Counted from the first letter of the stretch, positions 1 to 11,360 are shown. The stretch is DNA of 64,000 bases from Rhinopithecus roxellana (GCF_007565055.1 NC_044559.1:39357546-39421545), one strand, 5' to 3'. The notes: a model not told the origin generated them from the letters alone. Numbers and translations: made by a program.

Positions 1-819
1 CCCCGTGCATACCTGGTGTCTATTCTGAAGTTATCCTGCTCTCCAGCACATACCTAGTGGCTATTTGGAAGTTTTCTCTGATCTCCCAGATGCCCTGTTG
101 CTTACCTCTGCTTTCTCCTGAAGAGATGCCAATTCTAGGCAGGTCTCAAAGTTGTTAAAGGGTTTTCCCCAACCACTTGAATGCTGGAGTTCATGGTTTG
201 GATGTCTAGTTGCTGCGACTTTATTTTTTCTTTTATGTGGAGATTTGGAGAAATCTAAGAACTATGTTGCCATCATCACAATCTTCTGGAGTTCACTAGT
301 TTAATGAGGAAGCAAATAGCTTAGGGGGGAGGAAAAGGGTAAAATAGGATAGGCACAATTAACAGATTTGTGGATTGTTTATATATACCAGCAAATTTAA
401 AACAACAGTCCTCTTGCAAAATTTTTAAAGTAAAGAATTAGTGAGGTTTTATACAAATCTGTATATTTGGTTTCTCCTTAAAACAGAAGACCTGGTAATA
501 CTGGGCCTCTGTACCTGGCCTAGCAATCCCTACTCCACCCATGTTCTCATTTATGTTATTTATGTTATCTGTCTGTTCCCTGAAGGCTTTGGGTTTAGAG
601 TCTCCAGTCTAGAGTGAAAGCCACCATGTACGTGATTCAAAGCTCAAGAACTATGAATGAAACACAAATTCTAAACAGATGTGTTAGCTCATCATAATTT
701 TAAATTCCTCAATTAATTTTACCAAATATATATATATATAAGCTTATTTTCTAATAAAGTATGATTAGAAAATAAGGTTGGTTTGCCTATATAAAAAATA
801 AATGAGTGCTACTGTCACA
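1..819. other. Intergenic, no gene seen
   Basis: No exon, RNA gene or clear repeat is recognised here. The stretch is AT-rich. It contains a short TA dinucleotide run at about 726-740, followed directly by a 13-bp perfect inverted repeat at 743-776. It lies in the 3' flank of FAM204A, far from that gene. Confidence 0.5.
743..776. repeat. 13-bp perfect inverted repeat (hairpin)
   Basis: CTTATTTTCTAAT at 743-755 is matched by its exact reverse complement at 764-776, with an 8-base spacer. It follows a TA run. No target-site duplication or known MITE consensus was recognised, so it may be chance or a small template-switch product. Confidence 0.6.
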
Positions 820-1122
820 CACAACATGAGTATATCTCACAAGCATAAGATGAACAAAAGCAGCTTGACACAAAAGGACCTCATACTTTAAGATTTCATT
901 GATATGAAGTGCAAGAACAGGCAAAACCCTCTAGGATCAGAATGGTGGTTACCTCTGGGTGGAGGTGGTGATTGACTGGGAAGAGATGTTAGAAATATCT
1001 TGATCCAGGAAGAAGTGGTTTCATGGGAATTATATATAAATTCATCAAGCTATGCACTTAAGATTGATTACTTGTACTGTATATATATTAAAACTCAATA
1101 AAAATTTTTGACTGTCATTTTA
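820..1122 (+). mobile_element. L1M/L1ME-type LINE-1 3' end
   Basis: The sequence follows the L1ME-type 3'UTR in order. A 'tatgaagtgcaagaacaggcaaaac' type segment is followed by 'tggttacctctgggtgga', then 'cacttaagattgattactt', and it ends 'ctcaataaaaa'. It is degenerate and 5'-truncated. The exact subfamily cannot be given without a consensus comparison. Confidence 0.75.
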
Positions 1123-2959
1123 AAACCATGCTACAAATATGTACTATGTACGTCGATTGGAGGTGGCACCAGAAGGCATCAGTAAGGAGTCTCCACATGG
1201 TCACCACCACCACCAACTTGAAAACAGGTTAGTCTCAGAGGATTAAATTCCAATTCTGTGCCTAAAAGATGGGAGAACAGACAAGCAAAGTCACTTTAGA
1301 GAGGCCCAGAGGACATGAATCTGATGGAGACATGAATCTGATGGAATGTATTGGCATGGAAAAAGGAAGAAGGCACTCATAAGAATGGTGGTGCTGGTGC
1401 CGGGTGGGTCGAGGGGCGAGGGGTCTGCTGAAGTTTAGAAAAGGGAGTCATCATGGCTAAAGAAAGCTGACTGTGATTTTGGGCCTCCTGTGTCATTTTC
1501 TTACAAGAGGAGACTGCTAATCCATGGATGCAAGAGTCCAGTTCCCTGGGGAGTTTTGTGTCTTCTTGTAAATTAATCAATTAGCATCTTGTTTACATAA
1601 ATTGGGCTCTTGTAAGTAAAGTTAGCACAAGTCAGTTTCTCTGCGTGGGAATACCTCTGAAACGCTGGCAAGGCCAGGTGGCTGGATCTGCACAACTGGG
1701 GGTCAGACTCGGACTCTGGCAACTTCCCCAAAGTCTGGCCTTGCAGGAAAACCTCTTTGTGGCCAAATGGGGAGTCTTCAGGGTGGCCTCAGCCTGCACT
1801 ATCGTGGCCCCTGGGCCCTGCCCAGGCAGTGACAGCACTACCGCCCTGTGATGGCGACATGGAACATGTGTGAGCATGCGGTGTGGGTGGCTGGGACTCT
1901 CATGGCAAACAGCACATAAGTTGAAGGCTCTGTGAAGAAGCACTGACAGCTCTGGTCACTTCCCATCGGGCAGGAACCCCTAAATATTGATTTATTTGAA
2001 AACCTCAACTATAATTCTCCTAAAATTCTCCAGATCAAAAACACGTTGTCCTTTCCTAACAAAATAGAATCATTTGAATGGGATTATTACAACAATGCAC
2101 CAATTTCAAAATTCTTATACGCCACAAAATGAGGGGAATTTGTGTTCAGATATCTTTCAAAGCAACGAATTTTTAATTAAAAATTGAAATTGGAGGAAAA
2201 GCTCGGCTCTAACGGAAGGGCTCTATATCCATGCTCTGGGGAGTTTACTACAGTGACCAAGTTGATACAGTTTTTATATTTGCTAACTAGTATCACATTA
2301 TTCAAAAATTATTTTGCCGATGGATCTTCAACTGAATCATGCTCATAGTTACTCATGAATTTTCTGGCATATGTCCTTTTAACTAGTTGATGATAAAAAA
2401 TGATGATAATAATAGGAGTGATTTTTCACTAAGCTGTAACCATGCCCTTCTAAAGTATCACATGTCTGCATGGCACCAAAGGCCAATGAACTCTCACCCT
2501 TCTACAGAATCCAGCAGGGGGAGTTTGAGGCCAGGGGAGCCTGGTCATTCTGGGAATGAATGGGAAGCACCCTTGTATGGTCAGTGGTCAAGCTGCTGCA
2601 TTCCTAGTGATGGTTTTTCCACCTGGTGAAGCCTCTTTCAGAACCATGGTCCCCTTTGGAGCAGTGGCGGATCATAGCAGATGTAACAGCTCTAAGTAGA
2701 AGCTCTTTGACAAGAGAGGGAAACAGAGGCTGTGACTCAATGACGCTGCTCAGAGTGGGCGACAGGTGAGTAGAAAGGCTGAGGGCCACAAGCAGTGCTC
2801 CCAATGGAGCAGGTTGCTGTGGGAATCTGGGGCAGGGTAGGTCCACATGCTGTACCTGCTCCCATTAGCAGCCCTGGGATCCACAAGCCTGGACACTGTG
2901 TGGACTTGACAAATTCTACTCATTGTGCAAGTGCTTTGGTCAAGCTCTAAGTGTACCCT
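1123..2959. other. Intergenic, no gene or clear repeat seen
   Basis: Only short open frames occur here, with no splice-site context or protein similarity that I recognise. The stretch around 1640-1860 is somewhat more GC-rich, but it does not reach CpG-island character. Confidence 0.45.
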
Positions 2960-3420
2960 GCCTCCTTCTCCTCAGAGGACCTTTGCAGAGGCTGTTCCCT
3001 CTGCACAGAGCCCTCTTACACACTCTCTTATTCTAGTTCACTTTCTCCCTTTCTAGAGAAGTCTCCCCAATCAGGTCATATTCACCATCTTACTCTCCCT
3101 CCTGAAACCACAAACTCCATTACAGCATTTATCCCAGGTAGACTTTTTGTCTGGGTGATTCTTTGATGACATCTTTCTTTAGCACTACACTGTAAGCTAC
3201 AAGAGGGAAGTGACTGCACGAGAAAAGACCCCTCCCCCTCCCCCTTCTTCTTCTTTTCTCTTTTTTCTTCTTCCCCTTCCCCTTCCCCTTCTCCTTCCCC
3301 TTCCCCTTCTCCTTCTCCTTCTCCTTCTCCTTCTTCTTGGCTCACCATTCTATCCCCATGACTAGTACAGTCCCTGGCTAAGTGTGTCTTAAACGAATAA
3401 ATAACTGAATAAATTTCTTC
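2960..3420 (+). mobile_element. L2 LINE 3' end, split by a pyrimidine repeat
   Basis: The L2 landmarks appear in order: 'ggacctttgcagaggctgttccc', 'agagaagtctcccc', 'catttatcccaggtagac', 'gtaagctacaagagggaag'. After the CT-rich tract come 'gtacagtccctggctaag' and 'cgaataaataactgaataaa'. The tract at 3229-3339 sits where L2 normally continues, so it expanded inside, or replaced, part of the element. Confidence 0.7.
3229..3339 (+). repeat. Polypyrimidine simple repeat (CTTCCC/CTTCTC)n
   Basis: About 110 bases are almost entirely C and T on the plus strand, made of imperfect CCTTCC, CCTTCT and CTT units. The complementary strand is purely GA-rich. Such homopurine/homopyrimidine tracts can form triplex (H-DNA) structures. 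The Glu-Gly coding potential on the minus strand is a by-product of the repeat. Confidence 0.9.
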
Positions 3421-3635
3421 TCATTTTGTTGAGTCTAGACAACCAAATTCCTCTGGTTCAAACTTTCCTCCTTCTCCTAATTCATTCATCTACCTATTCT
3501 CTACCCCAGGTAACCACAGCGCTCAAATGCACATCTCATGTCTCCCATCCCTGTTGGCTGCACCAGAAGGGGCCTGTTGGTTTTCCGGGAGTTCATGTCC
3601 CAAGTATGCTGCCGCTGTCAGCTGCCATTCTTTGC

Positions 3636-3744
3636 GCTGGGTGAGGCCTCTATAATCCTATACCTCACTGGCCTCTCAGAAGATGGGGACTTGAACTTCC
3701 GTGCAGATGTGTGATTTGCCCAGACCTTCTTTTTTCTCATTACC
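3636..3744 (+). repeat. Local direct duplication, copy A
   Basis: This segment is repeated in the same orientation at 4686-4793, about 1.05 kb away. By eye the two copies are roughly 85-90% alike over about 105 bases with one small indel. Shared landmarks are 'gctgggtgaggcctc', 'ataatcctatacctcactgg' and 'ttcttt..ctcattacc'. The flanks of the two copies do not obviously match. Confidence 0.8.
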
Positions 3745-3796
3745 AGATGGCCCACAGGACACGCCAGGGGCCATTGTGTTACTAAGGGTCTAGCAG

Positions 3797-3985
3797 AGCT
3801 TCAGGCCTTGGGTTTGCCATTTACTATGGGTTTGGTCTTAGGAAAGTTGTGTAACTTCTTTGCATGTAAGCTTCCTCGTGTGCAAGATAAGGATAATAGC
3901 ATTTGCTTCACAGAGTTGTAAAATTAAATAAGACAATGCATAAGAAGTACTTAGCATGGTGCTAGGCACATAGGAAAAAATGGCG
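3797..3985 (+). mobile_element. MIR SINE
   Basis: The MIR pattern is visible: 'ggtttgccatttactatg', then 'aagttgtgtaacttctttgc', 'cctcgtgtgcaagataaggataatag', 'cagagttgtaaaattaaataagacaatgca', and it ends 'ttagcatggtgctaggcacatag'. It is strongly diverged. Confidence 0.8.
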
Positions 3986-4365
3986 TTTCTATCTCAGTAC
4001 ATGTCAGGATCTGCAAAGACTATGAAACTGACACCTGTCACACTGGGCCTCACACCCTGGCAGGTATCACGATCACGAAGTTGGTCCACCCTTGCCTGTA
4101 GGGTGTCAATTACTCCACAAGCCAGGTATCTGGTTGGGTAGAGCTGAGCCTGAGGTCCCTTCCTGTTAAAGGGCCCTCAGCAACATATATTATACTCTTC
4201 TTATCCAGATGAAATTGCACTTAGAGCACCAAAGGCAGCCTGAAAGAACACAAATCTGAAAGGCGCAACCAAAGGCAGTGTTTCTCTAGCTGTACAGGAA
4301 CAGTATCAGAGGTGGAGGTGGTGATAACAGCAACAATAAAGTCATAATAATAATTATTATACTTA

Positions 4366-4520
4366 GCTGCAATTGACCACGTTTTATTGCTGAATTGTCA
4401 CAGCAGCCCTGACCAAGTAGTTATTATTGCCCTCACTTACAGAAAAATGACCCAAAAAAGTTACCCAAGATCAGACTAGTGAGCAGAACCAGTATAGAAA
4501 CCTAGCTATCTGCGTATTCC
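4366..4520 (-). mobile_element. MIR SINE (antisense)
   Basis: Reading the minus strand gives the MIR core. On the plus strand this appears as 'cctcacttacagaaaaatgaccc', 'gttacccaagatcagactagtgagcagaacc', a degenerate form of the usual antisense MIR text. Both edges are approximate. Confidence 0.6.
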
Positions 4521-4685
4521 ATCCTCCGGGCGGCACAACACTGCCATCTCCTTTATCTTAAATGTGTGTGGGAGCGAGAGAGCTAACGTTATGTGTGGCT
4601 TTAAATTTTTGAGCCCCAGTCCATGGAACTAACCCATCTACTTTCCTTCAATCTCTTTCTAAACAGGGCCCCTGAGCCACTGGTG

Positions 4686-4793
4686 GCTGGGTGAGGCCTC
4701 CATAATCCTATACCTCACTGGTCTCTTAGTGATCTGGACTTGAACGTCCGTGCAGACGTGTGGTTTGCCCAGGCCTTCTTTTCTCTCATTACC
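4686..4793 (+). repeat. Local direct duplication, copy B
   Basis: Partner of the segment at 3636-3744, in the same orientation. It may be a local duplication or two copies of a low-copy ancient repeat that I do not recognise. Confidence 0.8.
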
Positions 4794-4805
4794 CCAGGAA
4801 ATCCA

Positions 4806-5979
4806 CTGGTATTTAAAAAGATAGGCTGTGTGCATGGTGCATGACAGGCTAGCAGTAACTCTCTTCATCCTGATTTCCCACCCTCTTGCTGGGTACCTCA
4901 GTGTCCTCTTGTTCTAAAAGTCATTAGGTATGTTTAAAATCGGAATGCAATGTGTATCTGAATAAAGATGCTTATTCGCTCCTACCAGTTACTTTTCATT
5001 TTTATGTGTCAGAAAGCGTTTCTTGCATAAACAGGTGTTATTTCCATGTATTTAAGCTCAGGTTCTTTGGATACCATGATTTTAACTAACTGCAAAGCTG
5101 ACCAGGGTTAGAACTCCATTCTACCACCTCTGACAACCACTCTTTGCCGATAGAGAAACTTGCTTCAGGACAAGATCTAGCTTGGAGCAGGTGGTAGCAG
5201 AGGACAGAGATTACTCAAACTGGATCACTGTAAAGATCCCAGGCCCTACGTTTTACAATGTTCAGAGATTATTATGTCCACAGTGTTATTATTTTTGGCA
5301 CTAGGAAACATGAGGACCAGTGATGAAATGTTTGGGGAAGAGATTTCAGTCAACTGTCACTATCTCGGCATCCACCCAAGAGTGATCTAACCTTTGCAAA
5401 GCCTTCACTGATTTGGGAACCTCAAATGCTTTTTCATTGTTAGGTTGCACCGTTAATTCTCTGTTGCATTACCTTTCCTGTTTAAGAAAATAAATTAAAA
5501 CAATCTAAAAAGCCAGATAATGTTTAATGGAAAAGGGCAGCGATGGGCTAATGGTTGCCTAGCAACCAGTAGACATTGTTTTGCTGCTTCACTCTAGAGA
5601 AGCCAAAATGGTGGCTGTAATCCTTCTCCGGCCCCCTGGGCAGTGTACGTGTGAGTGACAGTTCCCTCTGGGCCCATATCATTTTCTTGTCTTGGGCAGC
5701 AGATCATTCCTTTTTCAGCTTCCAAATGGGGAAAACTCTCTGCCTGATTCTTGAGTATGCTATCACCTACACTTTCATCTTCTCAGAAAATCTATGGCTG
5801 AACTTTTCAGGTTCTTCCTTTAGGCAATACTGCTTAAGTGTTTTCATACCATTCTCCATTTCCTGCTTTGAGCTGCCCTTCCTGTCAATCAATTACCAAC
5901 TCTGCCTCTGTGTTTTTTTGAGGTCAAGCTAGGTACTTGATACGGTTTTGGAAAACTTCCTCCTTTCTGCCTCCAGAAG
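4806..5979. other. Intergenic; no repeat recognised, one RFX-like palindrome
   Basis: No exon is supported. The only distinctive sequence is the X-box palindrome at 5553-5567, with a 'CAAAATGGTGGC' YY1-like motif about 40 bases further on. The open frame at 5651-5932 has no recognisable product. Confidence 0.5.
5553..5567. promoter_or_regulatory. Perfect RFX X-box palindrome
   Basis: GGTTGCCTAGCAACC is an exact palindrome around a central T. It fits the RFX-family X-box (GTNRCC, short spacer, RGYAAC) on both strands. RFX factors bind such sites in ciliary and immune gene promoters. Binding here is inferred from the motif alone, with no known promoter beside it. Confidence 0.5.
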
Positions 5980-6285
5980 GGTTTTTTTGTTTGTATTTTT
6001 GTTTTTTGTTTTTTTTGAGACAGGGTCAGGCTGCACTGCAGCAGTGCAATCATGGCTCACTGTAGCCTCGACCTCTTGGGCTTAGGTAATCCTCCCACCT
6101 TAGCCTCCCAAGTAGCTGGGGACTACAGGGGTGTACCACCACATACGGCTAATTTTTTATTTTTTGTAGCAATGGAGTCCTGCTATGTTGCTCAGGCTAG
6201 TCTTGAACTCCTAGGCTCAAGCAACTCTCCCTCCTCGGCCTCCCAAAGTGCTAGGATGACAGGAGTCGGCGACCACACTTGGCCC
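5978..6285 (-). mobile_element. Alu (old, AluJ-like), antisense
   Basis: The T-rich head at 5978-6018 corresponds to the A tail. It is followed by the antisense right and left Alu halves, recognisable by 'gagacagggtc', 'ggctcactgtagcctcgacc', 'agcctcccaagtagctgggg' and 'ggcctcccaaagtgctagga'. The many differences from AluS/Y suggest an AluJ-age copy. Confidence 0.9.
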
Positions 6286-6975
6286 AGAAAGGTCTTGAGT
6301 GCTCATTCCCTAAGGCCAAGGGAAGCTTGACAATTATTGGACAACTGGGTTTTCTCACAACTAGAGAATGGAAGAGAAATATGGTTACAAAAAGTACATG
6401 TGGAATCTTCAGAATTACAAGCATGATCAATAAGACTGAATGAACCTATTATTACTAACAATTTTTCCATTAGCTCATTAGCTTGTTTTGAAAACCACAA
6501 TTCTGCTATAAATAGGAATCTAAAATACTTGAATTGTTTTAATCCTTTGCTACCCGTAAATCACAAGTAGATTGGAAGTGGGTCTTGTGTGGCCTTGATT
6601 AGAGGAACAAAGTAGCAACTGTGTTTGAGGATGGTCCATGACAGCTTGCTGATTTTGGGGAGATGAGTGGGATGTGATTTCTTGGCCATCTCAATGGGCT
6701 GGACACCCTGGAATGGAAGTGTTTAAGCAGGGTCCTCTAGAGGGAAAAGTTCAGGTGGTCTCTGAACCACGGAAATTGTGTGCAAAATGCAGTGCTTATG
6801 TTCACATGTCCATCTTTCTAGAGAGAGGGTCTGTAGCCCCCAGCAGCTGAAAAACCAGTGGCAGAGGGAAGTGAGGACATGAAGAGCTTTGGGAAAAACT
6901 TGGCTTTCAAAAAAATATACTGAGGATGATTTAATGCAGAAATATCTTGAAAGAAAAGATGAAAGGACTTATTAC
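6286..6975. other. Intergenic, nothing recognised
   Basis: Unique-looking sequence with no exon signals and no repeat I can name. Confidence 0.45.
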
Positions 6976-7085
6976 TTCTTTCATTCACTCAAGCCAATTA
7001 AATCAACAAATATTTACTGAACACCTACCATGTATGAGTCATTGAGAAATACCCTAGGAATACAGTCATGAAAATTGAATGGGCC
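6976..7085 (-). mobile_element. L2 LINE 3' tail (antisense)
   Basis: The text 'ttcattcactcaa..atcaacaaatatttactgaacacctaccatgtatgagtc' is the antisense form of the L2 end, normally 'ggcacatagtaggtgctcaataaatatttgttgaatgaatga'. It is followed by the expected 'ccctaggaatacagtcatgaaa'. Confidence 0.65.
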
Positions 7086-7477
7086 ATTAAATCATGGTGT
7101 TGTAGCCGTGGGCACTGATTAACATTGGCTGAACACATATTGTGTGCTAGGACTATTATGCACATTAATAAAATCATCAAAAATAACCACATAAACTTCA
7201 AAGCATTATATATCATATTAAATCTCGAAGAATACATGCACTGAGAGCTGTCTGACTCTGAAGCCAGTCCTTTAGCCACCCACCTACAGGAGCTTAGCCC
7301 TGGGGAATTCTTTGGGGAGAATCCAGGGACATACTAAGTTGGGGTTTGGTGGTTCCAAGGAAAGCAGCTTCCACCTGAAAGGAAGTACAGTACTGGGGCC
7401 TTACTTCCCTGAAGACCCAGGGAGGAGAGAGAAAGTGCTCTCTGCTTGTATCCTAAGCACAAAAGCAATAGAGCAAC

Positions 7478-7690
7478 ACCAGTAATGGTAACTGAGTGCT
7501 TACTGCATGCCAGGTATGTGCTAAGCTCTCTCCATGCACTATCTTAATGTTCACAACCTCACAAAGTAAGCATTATTAGCAATAGCACTTTACAAATAGA
7601 AATCTGAGGCACAGAGTTGCCATAGCTGGCGAGCATCCACAGCCTACATTCAAACCCAAGTTTTATTCCAAAGCCTGTGCTTTCCTGCTA
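7478..7690 (-). mobile_element. MIR SINE (antisense)
   Basis: The text runs 'ctgagtgcttactgcatgccaggtatgtgctaag', 'cctcacaaagtaagcattatta', 'aaatctgaggcacagagttgcc', 'attcaaacccaag'. This is a nearly full-length antisense MIRb-type copy. Confidence 0.8.
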
Positions 7691-8279
7691 CTGTATATCT
7701 TTTGTGTCATCTTTGCATATTTAACCCCCTTGACTCAAATGGGAACTCTCTGAAGGCTAGGGCCATGAGTTATATTTTTGTTTCTTCCAGAAAATTGGCA
7801 AGTAATGTGGAATAATAATGACAGAAGAACTAACAAACACACACTTTCACAGAATTGTCAAGAACTATGAAGGGTCTGAGATTTCACCCTACTTGCAAGT
7901 TAGCAAGTCAGTGGCCAGCTTTACAAATGCTGGTAGAAGACACTAGACTTTCGGTTCAGACATTTACTCACAACAGAAATAGCTATCAGCATTTCTGCAT
8001 TGATTCCTAAAGCATGACAATAAGAGGGCCAAAGGACACCTGTACACTGCAGGGCTTTCATTCACGAACAGGAACTCTGAGTTAGGAAACCGAATCTTTT
8101 GTAATGGGAGTAAGCATGTCTGTTCTTTGCTCTTGAGTGAGATACTATCTCAATCTTCCGAGGATGTTACATACAAACATCCTTGCAAAGATAGTTTGGA
8201 ACAAAAGCGTACTTAGTGCCTTGCGTCCAAGACGTGTAGAAATGCAAGAATTGTCCAGAGAATTGTCTCCCAACAAGTA

Positions 8280-8520
8280 TATTGTTTGCTATGTGTGAGA
8301 ATCTATTCTAAGCACTTTCATATTCATTAGTTCCTTTAATCCTCACATCTCTATCAGCTAGCTACTATTATCTCCATTTCTCAGAAGGAGAACCCAAGGT
8401 ACAGAGAGATTAACTAGCCTGCCGGAAGTTACACAGCCTTTAAGTAGCAGAGCTGGGATTCAAATCTGGCTGGCTTCATAGTCCAGGGGTGTAGCAGTTT
8501 CACTATTCTAACATTTGCTG
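8280..8520 (-). mobile_element. MIR SINE (antisense)
   Basis: The text runs 'ctattctaagcactttcatattcattag', 'tttaatcctcacatctctatcagctagctactattatctccatttctcagaag', 'gttacacagcctttaagtagcagagctgggattcaaatctgg'. It is one of the better preserved MIRs in the window. Confidence 0.85.
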
Positions 8521-8582
8521 GTGTCAGCAACACACCTGCCTCCGCCCTGTCTTTTTCTCCATAGTTTATCACCATATGGGAG

Positions 8583-8705
8583 TCCAGTGGTTCTCACACT
8601 TCAGTGTCCCATCAGAAGACACAAGGTCTTGCTACCACAGTTAATTAATGTTTGGCCTGGTGCCCGAGCACTTGCATCTCTACATTTCCTAGGTGATGTT
8701 GTGTG
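8583..8705 (+). mobile_element. MER5A-like hAT fragment
   Basis: It begins 'agtggttctcacacttcagtgtcccatcagaag' and ends near 'gcatctctacatttcctaggtgatg'. These are MER5A landmarks (non-autonomous hAT-Charlie transposon). The middle is decayed. Confidence 0.55.
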
Positions 8706-8721
8706 ACATTGCAGAGTCTGC

Positions 8722-8855
8722 TTATTATGTCTTTCCCTCTAGAATATGAGCTCCATGAAGATCCAGCTGCTTTGTTCAGCGTGGCATCCTCAGTGCCTGC
8801 TGTAGTGCCAGACACATCACAAGCCTTCGATGCACATTTATTGAAAGAATGAGAA
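8722..8855 (+). mobile_element. L2 LINE 3' tail
   Basis: The text runs 'ctctagaatatgagctccatgaagatccag', 'cctcagtgcctgctgtagtgccagacacatcac' and ends 'cacatttattgaaagaatgag'. These are the usual L2 3'-end steps in order. Confidence 0.75.
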
Positions 8856-9510
8856 AAGGAAATGCAGGAAGAGGGATCCATTTCTTCCGGATTCTGTTAT
8901 CTGACCTTAACCTTGGAAAATCCTCTAGTGCCATCCTGGCAGTTGAAGGCCCTTGAGCAGCCATCACCGCCATAGGCTACAGAGGTAAAGGAAGCAGGAC
9001 ACCAAATCTTGAAAAAGGCAGCTTGCTCCTGACGGAGCTGCATGAGTTACACGGTTTTTAACTGCAAGAATTGTTGGAGTCACTTCTGGTAATATATAAT
9101 TTCATAAAAATGCTTTCCAAGGTGCACAGAAACATCTGAGGACTTTAATTAAGCCCTCCACCATCGGGAATGGAACTTTTATGTACATGGACTTTGGATT
9201 TTCTTTTTCTGTTTTTGAGCACTGCTGGCAAGGAAGCAAGTACCAAGCGAGGATTCCAACTGAGTTCTTTGACATGGAACCTTTCCTTTCGTTTTCTGGA
9301 AAATGGAAGTAAGTTACTAGTATAGACATTGTTTGGGAATATGAGCATTTATGTTAACAGCATTAGACTCAGTGTTTATACCACATGGCACCTCCCTCCC
9401 TATGGTTTCTGATAAGACATGTGCAAGTTGCACGGGCTTGCTTTCCTCTTTCCCATCCCAGACTCCCCATGTTAGAAGCGAGTGTTGTTCCAAGACAATG
9501 AGTCTTCTTT
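8856..9510. other. Intergenic, nothing recognised
   Basis: Several short minus-strand open frames overlap here, but none has splice or similarity support. Confidence 0.45.
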
Positions 9511-9511
9511 G

Positions 9512-9650
9512 TATGCACTAATTACAGAGGAGCTTTTTAAAATGTGGAATTCCAGGCCCTGCCCCCAGAGAGGGACCCTGGAGTTTACATTTTTAACAAG
9601 TGATTCTGCTTGCAGGTGGGCATGGATCACACTTCAAGAACCACCAGAAT
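9512..9650 (+). mobile_element. MER5-like hAT fragment
   Basis: The text 'ctttttaaaatgtggaattccaggccctgcccccagag' is followed by 'gagtttacatttttaacaagtgattctgc' and 'gatcacacttcaagaacc'. This matches the MER5A/B layout. Confidence 0.6.
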
Positions 9651-9664
9651 GGGGTGGGGAAGAG

Positions 9665-9840
9665 GCAAAGGCCTGGCCTGGGTTCTAACATCAGCCCTTT
9701 TATGCTAGATGAATGGCTGTAGAGTTCGCTTAAACTTCCCAGCACCTTGATTTCCTCATCTATAAAACAAGTATAATGTGTCTTTGGCTTTCTTAGAGGA
9801 ACAGTGCAAGAGCACTCTATGGAAAGAGTAATGAAAGAAT
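9665..9840 (+). mobile_element. MIR SINE fragment
   Basis: 'gcctgggttctaacatcagcccttttatg' is followed by 'aaacttcccagcaccttgatttcctcatctataaaacaagtataatg'. This is a decayed sense MIR. Confidence 0.6.
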
Positions 9841-10146
9841 TTTAGATTTTCAATCTGCTAGACATTTATATGTATGTAGAACCAAGATGTCTCTCCAAGG
9901 CAAGGAGCATATATAACAATGAATCCTCAAAGTGTTTTTTAAAAATTTACAGAACAATAACAGTAGTTATAAGGCTTATATTCTCAGTCATGACTATTTA
10001 TTAAATAGTTTAACTGGAAGGACCAGGTATGTATCCTCCACCCCTTCCATCCATCCCTCCTTTAATTCCATGTAAAATGCTGGCCTGCACTACAGTGCAG
10101 GCACTGACTGACTGACAGACCGATAGAGGGTTTAAAAGCCAGCTCC

Positions 10147-10457
10147 AGCCAGGCACGGTGGCTCACGCCTGTAATCCCAGCACTTCAGGAGGCTGAGGTG
10201 GGCAGATCACAAGGTCAAGAGACAGAGACCATCCTGACCAACATGGTGAAACCCTGTCTCTACTAAAAATACAAAAATTAGCTGGGCGTGGTGGCGCACA
10301 CCTGTAGTCCCAGCTATTTGGGAGGCTGAGGCAGGAAATTGCTTGAACCTGGGAAGCAGGGGTTGCAGTGAGCTGAGATCATGCCACTGCACTCCAGCCT
10401 GGTAACAGAGCGAGATTCCGTCTCAAAAAGAAAAAGAAAAAAAAAAAAGAAAAAACC
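10147..10457 (+). mobile_element. Alu (AluS-like), full length
   Basis: Both monomers are complete, from 'ccaggcacggtggctcacgcc' to 'gagcgagattccgtctc', with an A-rich tail to about 10457. The middle A-rich linker 'actaaaaatacaaaaatta' is present. Confidence 0.95.
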
Positions 10458-10639
10458 AACTCCTTTGCCACAAGCACAGTTCACAGAGCCCTCTCCCCCT
10501 AGCACAAGGCCAAGGCTTTACCCCTTTCAGGCATTCCTGTTCCTCTTCGGCTTTGCTCCCTCCCTTACAAATGTTTCCTGAAGTGCATACTTTTACAAAT
10601 CACCTCCACATGAGATCTAAGGCACTGCTTCCAGGAATC

Positions 10640-11360
10640 CAACCTAAGATTGCAATTGCACCATCTATTGCAATTCTGGTCTGGATGTCTGATTTGGCCA
10701 AGATCACCAGTGCCATCTGACACAAACTCCAACAGCCCCTCTCCACCATTATCTTGCCTGACAGCTCAGTGGCATTTGTTCCTGTTGACGTGCTACCTTT
10801 TAAGACCTCTTTCCTCAACCTGTCTCTGCAACCTCTCCCCCTTCTGACCTCCAGATTGCTACATACAAGTGTCCATTTGACATTTCCATGGCATTCCACT
10901 GGTACCATGACACAAGTATAAATATGACCTACTTTACTAAATACTAAATGTCTAACTCAGTATTACTGAACTACTAATATAACATTACTCTTTAAAAGCC
11001 TGCTCTCTGACTTCCTTCTTCATCCCACATCACCATCCACAGACACCCAACTCTTCCCTGCACAAGTCCCATCTCCTCAGCATCTCTCAAAGTTGCGTGT
11101 GAGTTGGTTCTGGCCAGCTCTTTTCAACACCATCTCTTTCTGCTGCTCCACTTCCCTGCTCTCATTCTCTCCCCGACCGCTGCTAAAGTCCTTGCTGTAC
11201 TTCAAATGTGTTACACCGTTCCTTCTACCTAGGACGTACTCGCTTCTATTCGCCTACCTGGTAAAGTCCCAACAGCCCTTTATGATATACTCAGCACCAC
11301 CTTTGCCTCACTGACTGAGCATGCAGTGCTCTTTCAGCAGGTATCACACTGTGACACCAC
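10640..11360 (+). mobile_element. L2-like LINE remnant
   Basis: This C/T-rich, protein-like text has L2-type steps such as 'caacctgtctctgcaacctctccccc', 'tttctgctgctccacttccc' and 'cttcaaatgtgttacaccgttccttctacctaggac'. It is strongly decayed. The edges, and whether it is one element or two, are uncertain. Confidence 0.45.

Noticed and set aside
3082..3348. Minus-strand frame with a long Glu-Gly repeat
   Set aside because: It is just the translation of a CT/GA simple repeat inside an L2 remnant.
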